Under the pieces are notes generated by a model that saw nothing but the letters and a program-made list of their open reading frames with translations, made no database searches and was not told where the DNA came from. A stretch of DNA of 64,000 nt from the NCBI GenBank assembly GCA_017577715.1, contig PKRC01000001.1:186001-250000 (forward strand). The letters are read 5' to 3'. Below, in pieces: positions 51,369 to 58,855 of this stretch (position 1 is the stretch's first letter; each line of letters starts with the position of its first letter). The DNA comes from Clostridia bacterium. Its GTDB lineage: Bacteria; Bacillota; Clostridia; Caldicoprobacterales; Caldicoprobacteraceae. A program made the translations under genes and the position numbers.

Positions 51369-53228
51369 ATGTATCACGATAAGGGGGTATTACCGTTGAA
51401 AACGAAACGACTATTGCGCTATTTGTCCATCGGTATTCTGGTAGTAGTCTTTATTATTGTTTTGGGAACAACAATTTTGAATGGCAGAACGGTGCAGGCG
51501 CAATGCTTAGATCAGGAAGAGTCAGTAACTTGTGTGCGTCAACCGGAGAAACAAATCAGTATGCTGGATGTAATACTTCTCCCATTTTACATGGGAAGTT
51601 TATACGGGACAAAAGAGACTGCGGAGATAGTCCAAAAGGTGGTTCCCCAGGTGATCCCACGTTTGGGTTCCTGCATTTTGCAAGTTAAAAGGGAGATGCC
51701 CATTGAAATTGACATGAATAAGTTTGAAGAAATTGCAGCACTAAGGCAAACCAGTGATAGTGGGTATATTATTGTTGGTTCAACTGACCCATATAAAGGC
51801 AATTGGGGTGATATCTGTCTAATAAAAACCGATTCAAATGGAAATCTTTTGTGGCAAAAGACTTATGGGATGGAGGATAGAGTTGAAAAAGGTTATTCCG
51901 TAATACAAACTGAAGATGGCGGTTATCTAGTTGCTGGCTTGGCGGGTCTTAGTATTTGTGTAGTTAAGTTCGATGCAGATGGTGAACCGGAATGGGAAAG
52001 GACATTTGCTGATGGTGTCGGAAGTTACATTGAGAAAACCAGTGACGGACAGTATATAATTACTGGTTGGATGAATGATGATATTTGTGCAATCCAAATA
52101 GATGAGAACGGAAACTCCGAATGGGAAAGGTCATTGGGTTTAAATACCATGTTTGGAACATATAGTTACGGACGATATATTCAACAGACTTCTGATGGAG
52201 GTTATATTATTCTAGGTGAATTAAGCGAAGTTTCGGCGGGCGAGGCGCTGTGTATTCTAAAATTAGATGCGGCGGGGTCTATCAGTTGGATAGAATTCTT
52301 TGAAGAAACAGATGATGATAATAAGGAGATTATAGCAAACTGTGTCAAAGAAACTAAAGACAATGGTTATATAATTGTCGGAACTTTAACTGAGACATCT
52401 CCTGACCAGGAAGAGCCTTTAAGTTCCGATGTTGTCTTAATTAGAATAGACGCAAATCGTAACATTGTTTGGCGTAAGGTCATTGATAAGGGTAAGTATG
52501 ATACTCCTTGTTTGTTAGAACTAGGAGAAAACGGCAATTATATGTTGTTCTTTAATTCTTCGTTCATGCGAGAAGGATTCAAGACGGGTTTTAATTTGCT
52601 AGAGGTTACTGATGATGGCCAGGTTTTTAATTATGAAACAGCCGAGAACTCAAAGAATGGATATGTTACATGGCTTGTCCAGCGCACATTTCAAAACAGT
52701 ATCGTTGCTCTTATGATAAGCGAAGAGCACAAGGCCCAATTGGTTGAGTATGAACTGAAACGTCCTTTGATTATTAGGGCTAAAATGCTTCTATCAGCTG
52801 TAAGGATGTCTTTTGTAAAAGCAAAAGATGTCGTATTATCTTGGATGAGTACAACATTTGACAATTTGTTTAACAAGTCAGCTCCGGAGAAAGTAGTCAT
52901 TGAATACATGCGGGCAATAGAGAAGGCCGATGTAGATAAGCTTTGTGAACTTACTGCTAGTGAATCTTTGTTCGATGAAATGACTAGATTAGGAATAAAT
53001 TCTCTCGACGAATATAAAGAAAGATATAGAATGCAGCTTTTAAACATGGCTTCCAAGATAAAAGAGAAATATGGAGAGAATTGGAGCAAGAATATTGTTA
53101 CTGAAGTTGTTGCACAAACTGACACACGCGCAAGAGTTAGAGTCAGAAATAGAATTGACAAATCTTCTGGTGAGACTTATATTAACCTTGTTAAAGAGAA
53201 CGGCAGATGGAAGGTATTGGCTGAATGA
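51369..53228 (+). CDS. Membrane-anchored beta-propeller-like repeat protein
   Basis: 619 residues. One N-terminal transmembrane helix (about 17-38), then five or six units of pattern (D/N)GGYIIVG ... D..LIKTD.NGN..W between about residues 118 and 430, a blade-like repeat seen in extracellular propellers. The last about 110 residues (VVIEYMRAIEKADVDKLCEL ... NGRWKVL) resemble an NTF2-like/DUF4878 domain. Probably faces outward. ATG 51369 follows GAGGTGA. AT-rich like the helicase gene. Function unknown. Confidence 0.75.
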   Translation: MYHDKGVLPLKTKRLLRYLSIGILVVVFIIVLGTTILNGRTVQAQCLDQEESVTCVRQPEKQISMLDVILLPFYMGSLYGTKETAEIVQKVVPQVIPRLGSCILQVKREMPIEIDMNKFEEIAALRQTSDSGYIIVGSTDPYKGNWGDICLIKTDSNGNLLWQKTYGMEDRVEKGYSVIQTEDGGYLVAGLAGLSICVVKFDADGEPEWERTFADGVGSYIEKTSDGQYIITGWMNDDICAIQIDENGNSEWERSLGLNTMFGTYSYGRYIQQTSDGGYIILGELSEVSAGEALCILKLDAAGSISWIEFFEETDDDNKEIIANCVKETKDNGYIIVGTLTETSPDQEEPLSSDVVLIRIDANRNIVWRKVIDKGKYDTPCLLELGENGNYMLFFNSSFMREGFKTGFNLLEVTDDGQVFNYETAENSKNGYVTWLVQRTFQNSIVALMISEEHKAQLVEYELKRPLIIRAKMLLSAVRMSFVKAKDVVLSWMSTTFDNLFNKSAPEKVVIEYMRAIEKADVDKLCELTASESLFDEMTRLGINSLDEYKERYRMQLLNMASKIKEKYGENWSKNIVTEVVAQTDTRARVRVRNRIDKSSGETYINLVKENGRWKVLAE

Positions 53229-53346
53229 TACAACCCTTAAGTCCTTATGGATATGGCAGTAGAGGTGAATAGATACAAAAGCGTATATCAGTACATAAGA
53301 ATGGGATCACCTTATTGGTAACCTTTATAGAGGCGGCGCGGGAAAA

Positions 53347-53368
53347 CCCATCTCCTTTAGGGGATGGG
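53347..53368. repeat. Hairpin resembling an IS200/IS605 end
   Basis: CCCATCTCC / GGGGATGGG with TTTA loop (one G-U), set between GGCGGCG and GCGGCGG. Located about 105 bp before the RHH-TnpB pair. IS200/IS605 ends carry such subterminal hairpins. The stretch 53229-53473 holds no other gene that I can support. Confidence 0.5.
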
Positions 53369-53473
53369 ATGAAAGCGGCGGTACTAAAGTCATCAGTATG
53401 AGCGAAGTAACAATACTCTCTGTAGGTACTATATAGTAATGGAGGTCAATAATAGCCAAATGGAGGTGTACCT

Positions 53474-53665
53474 ATGGAGAAGACGGTTAAGTTTCCTCTC
53501 CGCCTAACTCCAGACTTGCACGAGTTGCTACGGCGTGCTGCCTTCGCTAGACGCAGGTCCATGCATCAGTACGTCATTGATGTACTCAGGAGGGAGGCGG
53601 AGAAGGATGCTCAAGCTGTACAAGTACAGGCTCTACCCGAATATGGAGCAAGAGAAGAGACTTGA
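53474..53665 (+). CDS. Ribbon-helix-helix (Arc-like) protein
   Basis: 63 residues. KTVKFPLRLTPDLHELLRRA is the strand and first helix of Arc-type DNA-binding proteins; ARRRSMHQYVIDVLRREAEKD is the second helix. GGAGGTGTACCT precedes the ATG. The tnpB fragment starts inside its 3' end, so the two were co-translated. May be a regulator of the transposon. Confidence 0.7.
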   Translation: MEKTVKFPLRLTPDLHELLRRAAFARRRSMHQYVIDVLRREAEKDAQAVQVQALPEYGAREET

Positions 53666-53834
53666 AGCCACCCTTGAAGCCTGCAGGTGGCTGTACAACT
53701 ACTGTCTAGAGGAACGCCGGAACGCATGGCAGCAGAACCAACAACGTTTGACCGCATACGACCAAATCAAAGAGCTCCCCGAGCTGAAGAAGAAGTACCA
53801 ATTTCTTTCCTCGGTCTACTCCCAGGTTCTGCAA
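53607..53834 (+). pseudogene. tnpB: TnpB (IS200/IS605 family) N-terminal fragment
   Basis: 76 codons: LKLYKYRLYPNMEQEKRLE, CRWLYNYCLEERRNAW and LPELKKKYQFLSSVYSQVLQ are the N-terminal helices of TnpB, the RNA-guided nuclease of IS605-type elements. After SQVLQ the frame enters the reverse complement of an integrase gene. The RuvC nuclease part is absent. Confidence 0.85.
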
Positions 53835-53835
53835 A

Positions 53836-53984
53836 TCGAAGAACCTGGCAAAGTCCCTGAGCGTATCTCTGTAGTCTTTGATGGTGCGCTCCCTGCATCC
53901 TTCTGCCTGTTTGAGATTAATGAACGTCTCGTACAGAGAAGCAAAGGTGCGCCCCGCATCTTTGGGTTTTCTGCCTCTTGGCAT
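53836..53984 (-). pseudogene. int: Tyrosine integrase N-terminal fragment (element's own integrase)
   Basis: About 49 codons from ATG 53984 (GAGGGG 7 bp upstream): a basic start PRGRKPKDAG, then FINLKQAEGCRERTIKDYRD and FARFF, the SAM-like core-binding domain of tyrosine recombinases. The catalytic domain is gone; the frame meets the tnpB fragment near 53835. Position next to the right attachment site, reading away from the tRNA, is typical for the integrase of a tRNA-targeting element. Confidence 0.8.
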
Positions 53985-54128
53985 AAAATAACCCCTCTCC
54001 CTCCTAGTTTCCGACGGAGGAAGAGGGGGGCAAGACAAGAGGTCCTCTTTTTCTCACTTTGCAGCGGTCCAAAAACTTCCCATCCATCAGTCCGCTGCTC
54101 TCAATTCCGTTGTTACCGCCAACTACAT

Positions 54129-54145
54129 GGGTATCGGTCTAATCA
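54129..54145 (+). repeat. 17-bp motif copy 2
   Basis: GGGTATCGGTCTAATCA on the plus strand, inverted relative to copy 3. See copy 1. Confidence 0.5.
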
Positions 54146-54200
54146 CGATCCTAAAAGTACCCACTCCATAAACCGCTACCCACCGAGTGCGATTCGTTAA

Positions 54201-54217
54201 TGCTTAGACCGTTACCC
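54201..54217 (-). repeat. 17-bp motif copy 3
   Basis: GGGTAACGGTCTAAGCA on the minus strand, 55 bp from the right core. The stretch 53985-54271 has no gene; it holds these motifs, one copy of CCGACGGAGGAAGAGG (54012-54027) and a GCGGG/CCCGC hairpin (54242-54260) flanked by ATGAT/ATCAT. Confidence 0.5.
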
Positions 54218-54271
54218 TAATCTGGCGCTTCAGATGATCGTGCGGGAGGCTGAAACCCGCATCATAACTAG

Positions 54272-54324
54272 TTTTGGCAGGGGAGGCAGGACTCGAACCC
54301 GCAACCAACGGTTTTGGAGACCGC
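54272..54324. repeat. Right attachment site (53-bp direct repeat)
   Basis: Identical to 42450-42502. Forms the 3' part of the complete tRNA-Trp, so insertion did not destroy the tRNA. Confidence 0.93.
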
Positions 54325-54350
54325 TACTCTACCAATTGAGCTACTCCCCT
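54275..54350 (-). tRNA. tRNA-Trp (CCA anticodon)
   Basis: 76 nt including encoded CCA. Acceptor AGGGGAG/CTCCCCT, D arm GCTC/GAGT, anticodon arm GCGGT-CTCCAAA-ACCGT with anticodon CCA, T arm GCGGG-TTCGAGT-CCTGC, discriminator G. Strong promoter upstream. All arms pair. Confidence 0.97.
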
Positions 54351-54374
54351 ATACCTATTCTTTTGACGTTTACT

Positions 54375-54403
54375 ATTATATGATATTTATTTTTCTAAGT
54401 CAA
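54375..54403 (-). promoter_or_regulatory. tRNA-Trp promoter
   Basis: Minus strand TTGACT (54398-54403), 17-nt spacer, TATAAT (54375-54380), about 18 nt before the tRNA. In the integrated state the natural terminator is 11.8 kb away, so read-through into the right end of the element is possible. Confidence 0.85.
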
Positions 54404-54498
54404 GCATTCCGTTAATTTTTATTTTGCTCATTTTAAGCCTATTCTTAACGTATGTAGAGCAAAAATTTCTTTCAATTTAACACATGTACCATTTTTTG

Positions 54499-54507
54499 TG
54501 ATATAAT
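54499..54507 (+). promoter_or_regulatory. Extended -10 promoter for proC-rnhA
   Basis: TGATATAAT (54499-54507), an extended -10 element, with no good -35. The transcript would start about 30 bp before the proC start. Confidence 0.6.
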
Positions 54508-54545
54508 TTCTAACAAAGATTGATTTATCCGAAAGGAGGAAAGCG

Positions 54546-55406
54546 ATGCCGGAAGGGAAGGGGAGCTACCGTTTGGGCTTTATAGGTGCTGGCAATATGG
54601 CAAATGCCATTATGAGAGGGGTTATAGCTCGCGGCATCGTACAACCAAATAGCGTATGGGCTTTCGATGTGGACGTAGACAAGCTCAACAGGTTGTCGGC
54701 CGAGCTGGGAATATGCGCGGCTAAGGATAATTGCCATGTGGTATTAAATAGCGATATCATCATACTAGCTGTTAAGCCCAATACATACAGCAAGGTGCTG
54801 ATTGAGATAAAGGCTTGTCTTGAGGAAAGGCATATACTCATCTCAATAGCTGCTGGGATCACGGTCGATTTCATAAAGCAGATTATAGGTGGCAGGTGCA
54901 AAGTGGTGCGTACCATGCCAAACACTCCGGCTTTGGTGGGGGAGGGCATGACGGCGCTATGCACGAACCATGACCTCTTGCCAGATGAATTGAGGGCAGT
55001 AAAGAATATACTGCATTCACTCGGTGAGGTCGAAGAAGTTCCTGAGAACCTCATGGATGCCGTTACTGCTGTGAGTGGAAGCGGGCCGGCATACGTGGCC
55101 ATGTTTATAGAAGCCTTGGCGGATGGCGGGGTACTGGCGGGCCTGCCGAGAGATGTAGCATACAGGATGGCCGTCCAAACCGTCATCGGAACTGCCAGGT
55201 TGCTGATAGAATCTAGAAAACATCCCGGAGAAATCAAGGACATGGTGTCATCGCCGGCCGGAACCACCATAGAAGCAGTTCGTTATTTAGAAAAACTAGG
55301 ATTTCGAAGTGCCGTCATTGAAGCGGTAAACGCTTGTATGCTCAAGGCAAAGGCTATCGGAAAGAATATGGAAGGGAATATCTGGAAGGATGAAAGGTCA
55401 ATATGA
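54546..55406 (+). CDS. proC: Pyrroline-5-carboxylate reductase
   Basis: Last step of proline synthesis, NAD(P)H-dependent. 286 residues with Rossmann start GFIGAGNMANAIMRGVI, VRTMPNTPALVGEGMTAL and the C-terminal signature MVSSPAGTTIEAVRYLE. AAAGGAGGAAAGCG precedes the ATG. Overlaps rnhA by 4 bp. Confidence 0.96.
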   Translation: MPEGKGSYRLGFIGAGNMANAIMRGVIARGIVQPNSVWAFDVDVDKLNRLSAELGICAAKDNCHVVLNSDIIILAVKPNTYSKVLIEIKACLEERHILISIAAGITVDFIKQIIGGRCKVVRTMPNTPALVGEGMTALCTNHDLLPDELRAVKNILHSLGEVEEVPENLMDAVTAVSGSGPAYVAMFIEALADGGVLAGLPRDVAYRMAVQTVIGTARLLIESRKHPGEIKDMVSSPAGTTIEAVRYLEKLGFRSAVIEAVNACMLKAKAIGKNMEGNIWKDERSI

Positions 55407-55909
55407 AAGAGGTTGAAATTTACACCGATGGAGCCTGCAGCGGTAATCCAGGCCCGGGTGGCTGGGCGGCCATATTGTCATATAAGGGCATTGAAAAGGA
55501 AATATATGGCTATGAAGAAAGTACCACAAACAATCGTATGGAACTCATGGCGCCCATAAAAGCCTTAGAAATGCTGAAGGAGCCGTGCATAGTCAAAATT
55601 TATACCGATAGCGCATATCTGTTTAATGCTTTCGATAAGGGCTGGATAAAAAAATGGCAGCAATGCGGCTGGAAAACCTCAGATAAACAGCCGGTTGCAA
55701 ATCAGGATTTATGGAAACGGCTTATCGAGTTGAGCTCCATCCACAAAATTCAGTGGATCAAAGTAAAAAGCCACAGCGATAATGAAAGGAATAATCGCTG
55801 TGATAAGCTGGCCAGATTTGCTATTAAATTGGCCACTTCTGGAAAACCTCAAAATGGCACTGGAGATGGTACTGGGGCTGAAGAAGGAGAAGCGTCATTT
55901 GAGGAATAA
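55403..55909 (+). CDS. rnhA: Ribonuclease HI
   Basis: Cleaves RNA in RNA-DNA hybrids. 168 residues; catalytic D9 (IYTDGACSGNPGPGGW), E47 (TTNNRMELMA), D69 (IYTDSAYL), D134 (NNRCDKLA) and His124 are all present. The usual GH of the His loop is SH here (VKSHSDNERN). A short acidic tail of about 20 residues extends the usual length. Confidence 0.95.
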   Translation: MKEVEIYTDGACSGNPGPGGWAAILSYKGIEKEIYGYEESTTNNRMELMAPIKALEMLKEPCIVKIYTDSAYLFNAFDKGWIKKWQQCGWKTSDKQPVANQDLWKRLIELSSIHKIQWIKVKSHSDNERNNRCDKLARFAIKLATSGKPQNGTGDGTGAEEGEASFEE

Positions 55910-55977
55910 TTAACTATGCGCAAAATACAAGTTTTGCGAAAAGTATATTGAGATAAACCTGAGGGGGGGCTTTCAAA

Positions 55978-57042
55978 ATGTCTGAACAAAAGCCTTTCAG
56001 CGTACAGCAGAATCAGCAAAACATATTGAAGTTGCGAGCTATTCTGCAGGAGCTTCCCGAATTTTGCAAGGATTTCTTCCGCGCCATTGAACCCAACACT
56101 TCCATACTCACGCGGATAAACTACGCTTACGATTTGAGACTATTTTTTGAATTCCTGACAACTCAAATAGAGGATTTTACCCATATAACCCCTTTTTCGC
56201 GATTTACCCTAGAGGATTTAAACCGAGTTAAACCCGTACATATAGAGATGTTTCTCGAATACCTCACCTATTACAGCAGGCCTTCTGTTCCAGATGTGAA
56301 GCATCAAAACCATGAACCCGGCAAGGCTCGCAAGCTGTCTGCCCTGCGCTCCTTTTTTGCATATTACTTTAAAAATGAAAAGCTGGACAAAAATGTGGCT
56401 GCCCTGGTCGACCTCCCTAAAATTCACGAAAAGCCCATCATCCGGCTTGAACCTGACGAGGTGGCTCGGCTGCTGGATATCGTCGAGACCGGTGAAGGGC
56501 TGACCGAAAAGCAAAAATGCTATCATCGCTACACTAAGCTTAGGGATATAACCATTTTGATGGTGTTTTTAGGTACTGGCATACGCATAAGCGAATGCGT
56601 AGGCCTTAATATATCCGATTTGGATTTTAACGTAAACGGCTTCAGGATAACCCGTAAGGGCGGCAATCAAGTCATCCTCTACTTTGGTGATGAGGTCAGA
56701 AAAGCCTTGCTGGAATACCTAGAGGAACGAAAGAAAATTGAAGCCTTACCCGGACATGAGGATGCCCTTTTCCTATCCCTCCAAAGGCGCAGGATAAGCA
56801 ACCGTGCTGTACAAAATCTGGTTAAAAAGTACGCAAAATTGGTAACGCCGCTCAAAAACATATCTCCACACAAACTGAGGAGCACCTACGGCACCACCCT
56901 CTATCGCGAAACCGGCGACATATATCTGGTGGCCGACGTGTTGGGACACAAGGACGTCAACACCACTCGCAAACATTATGCAGCCATCAGCGATGAAAAG
57001 CGCCGTATGGCCGCACGGGTGGTAAAATTAAGGGAGGATTAA
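55978..57042 (+). CDS. Tyrosine recombinase (XerC/D-like)
   Basis: 354 residues. N-terminal core-binding domain, then the catalytic domain with Arg in GTGIRISECVGL (about 203), HKLRSTYGT (His and second Arg, about 297-300), LGHKDVNTTRKHY (His and Tyr, about 324-334). All residues needed for strand exchange are present. It is outside the tRNA-Trp element and in line with proC-rnhA, so it is more likely a chromosomal Xer-type enzyme than the element's integrase. Longer than XerC (about 300). Confidence 0.88.
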   Translation: MSEQKPFSVQQNQQNILKLRAILQELPEFCKDFFRAIEPNTSILTRINYAYDLRLFFEFLTTQIEDFTHITPFSRFTLEDLNRVKPVHIEMFLEYLTYYSRPSVPDVKHQNHEPGKARKLSALRSFFAYYFKNEKLDKNVAALVDLPKIHEKPIIRLEPDEVARLLDIVETGEGLTEKQKCYHRYTKLRDITILMVFLGTGIRISECVGLNISDLDFNVNGFRITRKGGNQVILYFGDEVRKALLEYLEERKKIEALPGHEDALFLSLQRRRISNRAVQNLVKKYAKLVTPLKNISPHKLRSTYGTTLYRETGDIYLVADVLGHKDVNTTRKHYAAISDEKRRMAARVVKLRED

Positions 57043-57057
57043 AGAGTTCCTCCCTTA
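57029..57057 (+). terminator. Terminator after the tyrosine recombinase
   Basis: TAAGGGAGGA / TCCTCCCTTA, 10-bp perfect stem whose loop includes the stop codon, followed by an AT-rich tail. Confidence 0.75.
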
Positions 57058-57148
57058 TATACTTATATATTTTTAATTATATTTATAAAGTTGGAAGAAA
57101 TTTGATCTCATTTTCGTCTATAACCGTAAAGTGTAATATTACAAGAGA

Positions 57149-58585
57149 TCATACTTTTAGCTCAGCATTACCGATAATCCGTTCCCGGTTTTGCTCCAGT
57201 ATGGGCTTTATATGCTGTGATATGAACTCCTCTACCTGCTGGGGCGCTCTCCCCACGAAGTTGCGGGGATCCATTATGCGCTTTATCTCTTCCCGGCTCA
57301 ACCTGAAGGCAGGATCACTGGCTATGAGCTCCAAGAGGTTGTTATCCTCTCCTAAAGCCTTAACTCTCCTTGCAGCTTCCATGGAGTACTGCCTGATCCT
57401 TTCGTGCAGCTCTTGTCGATCTCCACCCCTCTTTACGGCTTCCATGAGGATGTATTCGGTTGCCATAAAGGGCAGTTCCTCCCTAATCCTCCGTTCAATG
57501 ACTTTTGGATATACCACAAGGCCGCTGACTATGTTGATATATATGTTCAAGATGGCATCCACAGCCAAGAAGCATTCGGCTATGACTATGCGCCTGTTGG
57601 CCGAGTCGTCCAGCGTCCTCTCCAGCCACTGGGTAGAAGCAGTGATAGCCGGATTTAAGGCATTGACCACCACATACCTTGCCAGGGAGCACATTCTTTC
57701 AGCCTTCATGGGATTTCGTTTGTATGCCATGGCGGATGAGCCTATTTGTTTTTCTCCAAATGGCTCTTCCAGTTCTTTGAGGCTTTGTAGCAAGCGCAGA
57801 TCATTTCCAAATTTATATGCGCTTTGAGCTATGGAGCTCAATAGGTTCAATATTCTGCTATCCAGTTTCCTCGGATAGGTTTGGCCAGTAACCGGATAGG
57901 CGCGCTCAAAACCCAGCTTTTCAAGGACTTTTCTTTCGAGGAGCTTTACCTTTTCATGGTTGTTGTCAAATAGCGTGAGGAAGCTAGCCTGGGTCCCTGT
58001 GGTGCCCTTAACTCCGCGAAGCCGTATGCTGCTCCACACCTGTTCCCACTCTTCCAGGTCGAGCATGAGGTCCTGAAGCCATAGGCATGCCCTCTTTCCC
58101 ACCGTTGTGAGCTGTGCCGGCTGAAAATGGGTGAATCCCAGGGTTAGCATATTCTTATATTTCAGCGCAAACTGTGATAAATAGTACATGCAGGTTATGA
58201 GCTTGCTCTTTATAATATTGAGCCCATCCATCATTATCAGAATATCGGCATTATCGGTAACGTAACAGCTTGTGGCACCAAGGTGTATGATGGGCTTTGC
58301 CTTGGGACACTGCTCCCCGTATGCGTGAACGTGGGCCATGACGTCATGGCGTACCTCTTTTTCCTTTTGCTGTGCCACGTCATAGTTAATGCAGCTCTGA
58401 TGGGCTTTCATCTCATCTATCTGTTCTTGCGTGATGTTGAGCCCCAGTTCCTTCTGGGCTTCAGCCAATGCTATCCACAGCCTGCGCCATGTCCTGAATT
58501 TCTTGTCGTCCGAGAAGTTCTCCAGCATCTCTTTTGAAGCATATCTGGTTACGAGCGGATTCTGATATATTTGGTGCGACTCCAT
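57149..58585 (-). CDS. purB: Adenylosuccinate lyase
   Basis: Two steps of purine synthesis (SAICAR and adenylosuccinate cleavage). 478 residues from ATG 58585 (GAAGGGG at 8 bp); an earlier in-frame ATG adds non-family residues. Signature GSSAMAYKRNPMKAER and LGATSCYVTDNAD are present. Upstream there is a tandem 10-bp repeat ATTTTACGAT (58602-58621, plus strand) containing two TAAAAT boxes for a leftward promoter. Confidence 0.96.
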   Translation of the reverse strand: MESHQIYQNPLVTRYASKEMLENFSDDKKFRTWRRLWIALAEAQKELGLNITQEQIDEMKAHQSCINYDVAQQKEKEVRHDVMAHVHAYGEQCPKAKPIIHLGATSCYVTDNADILIMMDGLNIIKSKLITCMYYLSQFALKYKNMLTLGFTHFQPAQLTTVGKRACLWLQDLMLDLEEWEQVWSSIRLRGVKGTTGTQASFLTLFDNNHEKVKLLERKVLEKLGFERAYPVTGQTYPRKLDSRILNLLSSIAQSAYKFGNDLRLLQSLKELEEPFGEKQIGSSAMAYKRNPMKAERMCSLARYVVVNALNPAITASTQWLERTLDDSANRRIVIAECFLAVDAILNIYINIVSGLVVYPKVIERRIREELPFMATEYILMEAVKRGGDRQELHERIRQYSMEAARRVKALGEDNNLLELIASDPAFRLSREEIKRIMDPRNFVGRAPQQVEEFISQHIKPILEQNRERIIGNAELKV

Positions 58586-58810
58586 AACGCATACCCCTTC
58601 TATTTTACGATATTTTACGATAAATTTTATCATTTATTACAAAATTCGACGCCAAATAGGGACTTTCCTGCCACAACATCGCATTTTTTAATCAACCATA
58701 TCGTCTATGCTGGGTTAAGCCAATAACATTCCTACATTTGGTATAAAATCCATATGGCGAGCTTGCTGTTTAGTAAGTGTAAACAGTCTTCTCTAACGCT
58801 ACAATCAATT

Positions 58811-58845
58811 AAAAAAGAGGGGAATAATATAACTCCCCCCCCCTA
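58811..58845 (-). terminator. Terminator after the aminotransferase
   Basis: Minus strand GGGGA / TCCCC stem with an AT loop and a run of T, just after the stop codon. A long C run (plus strand 58835-58843) is part of it. Confidence 0.65.
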
Positions 58846-58855
58846 TTGCTTTAAC

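Larger units (their letters stand above)
42450..54324. mobile_element. Integrated element (about 11.8 kb) in tRNA-Trp
   Basis: Bounded by perfect 53-bp direct repeats (42450-42502 and 54272-54324) that equal the 3' part of tRNA-Trp including anticodon arm, T arm and CCA. The right copy completes an intact tRNA-Trp; the left copy lacks the tRNA 5' half. A tyrosine integrase N-terminus lies next to the right site but is truncated. Cargo is mosaic: GC-rich and leftward to about 47.8 kb, AT-rich and rightward from 48.26 kb. No capsid, tail, relaxase or replication genes are visible, so it is a genomic island or a decayed prophage/ICE. Confidence 0.88.

Noticed and set aside
53535..54200. 221-codon plus-strand frame read as one protein
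   Set aside because: It is a chimera: tnpB start followed by the reverse complement of the integrase fragment and non-coding end sequence.
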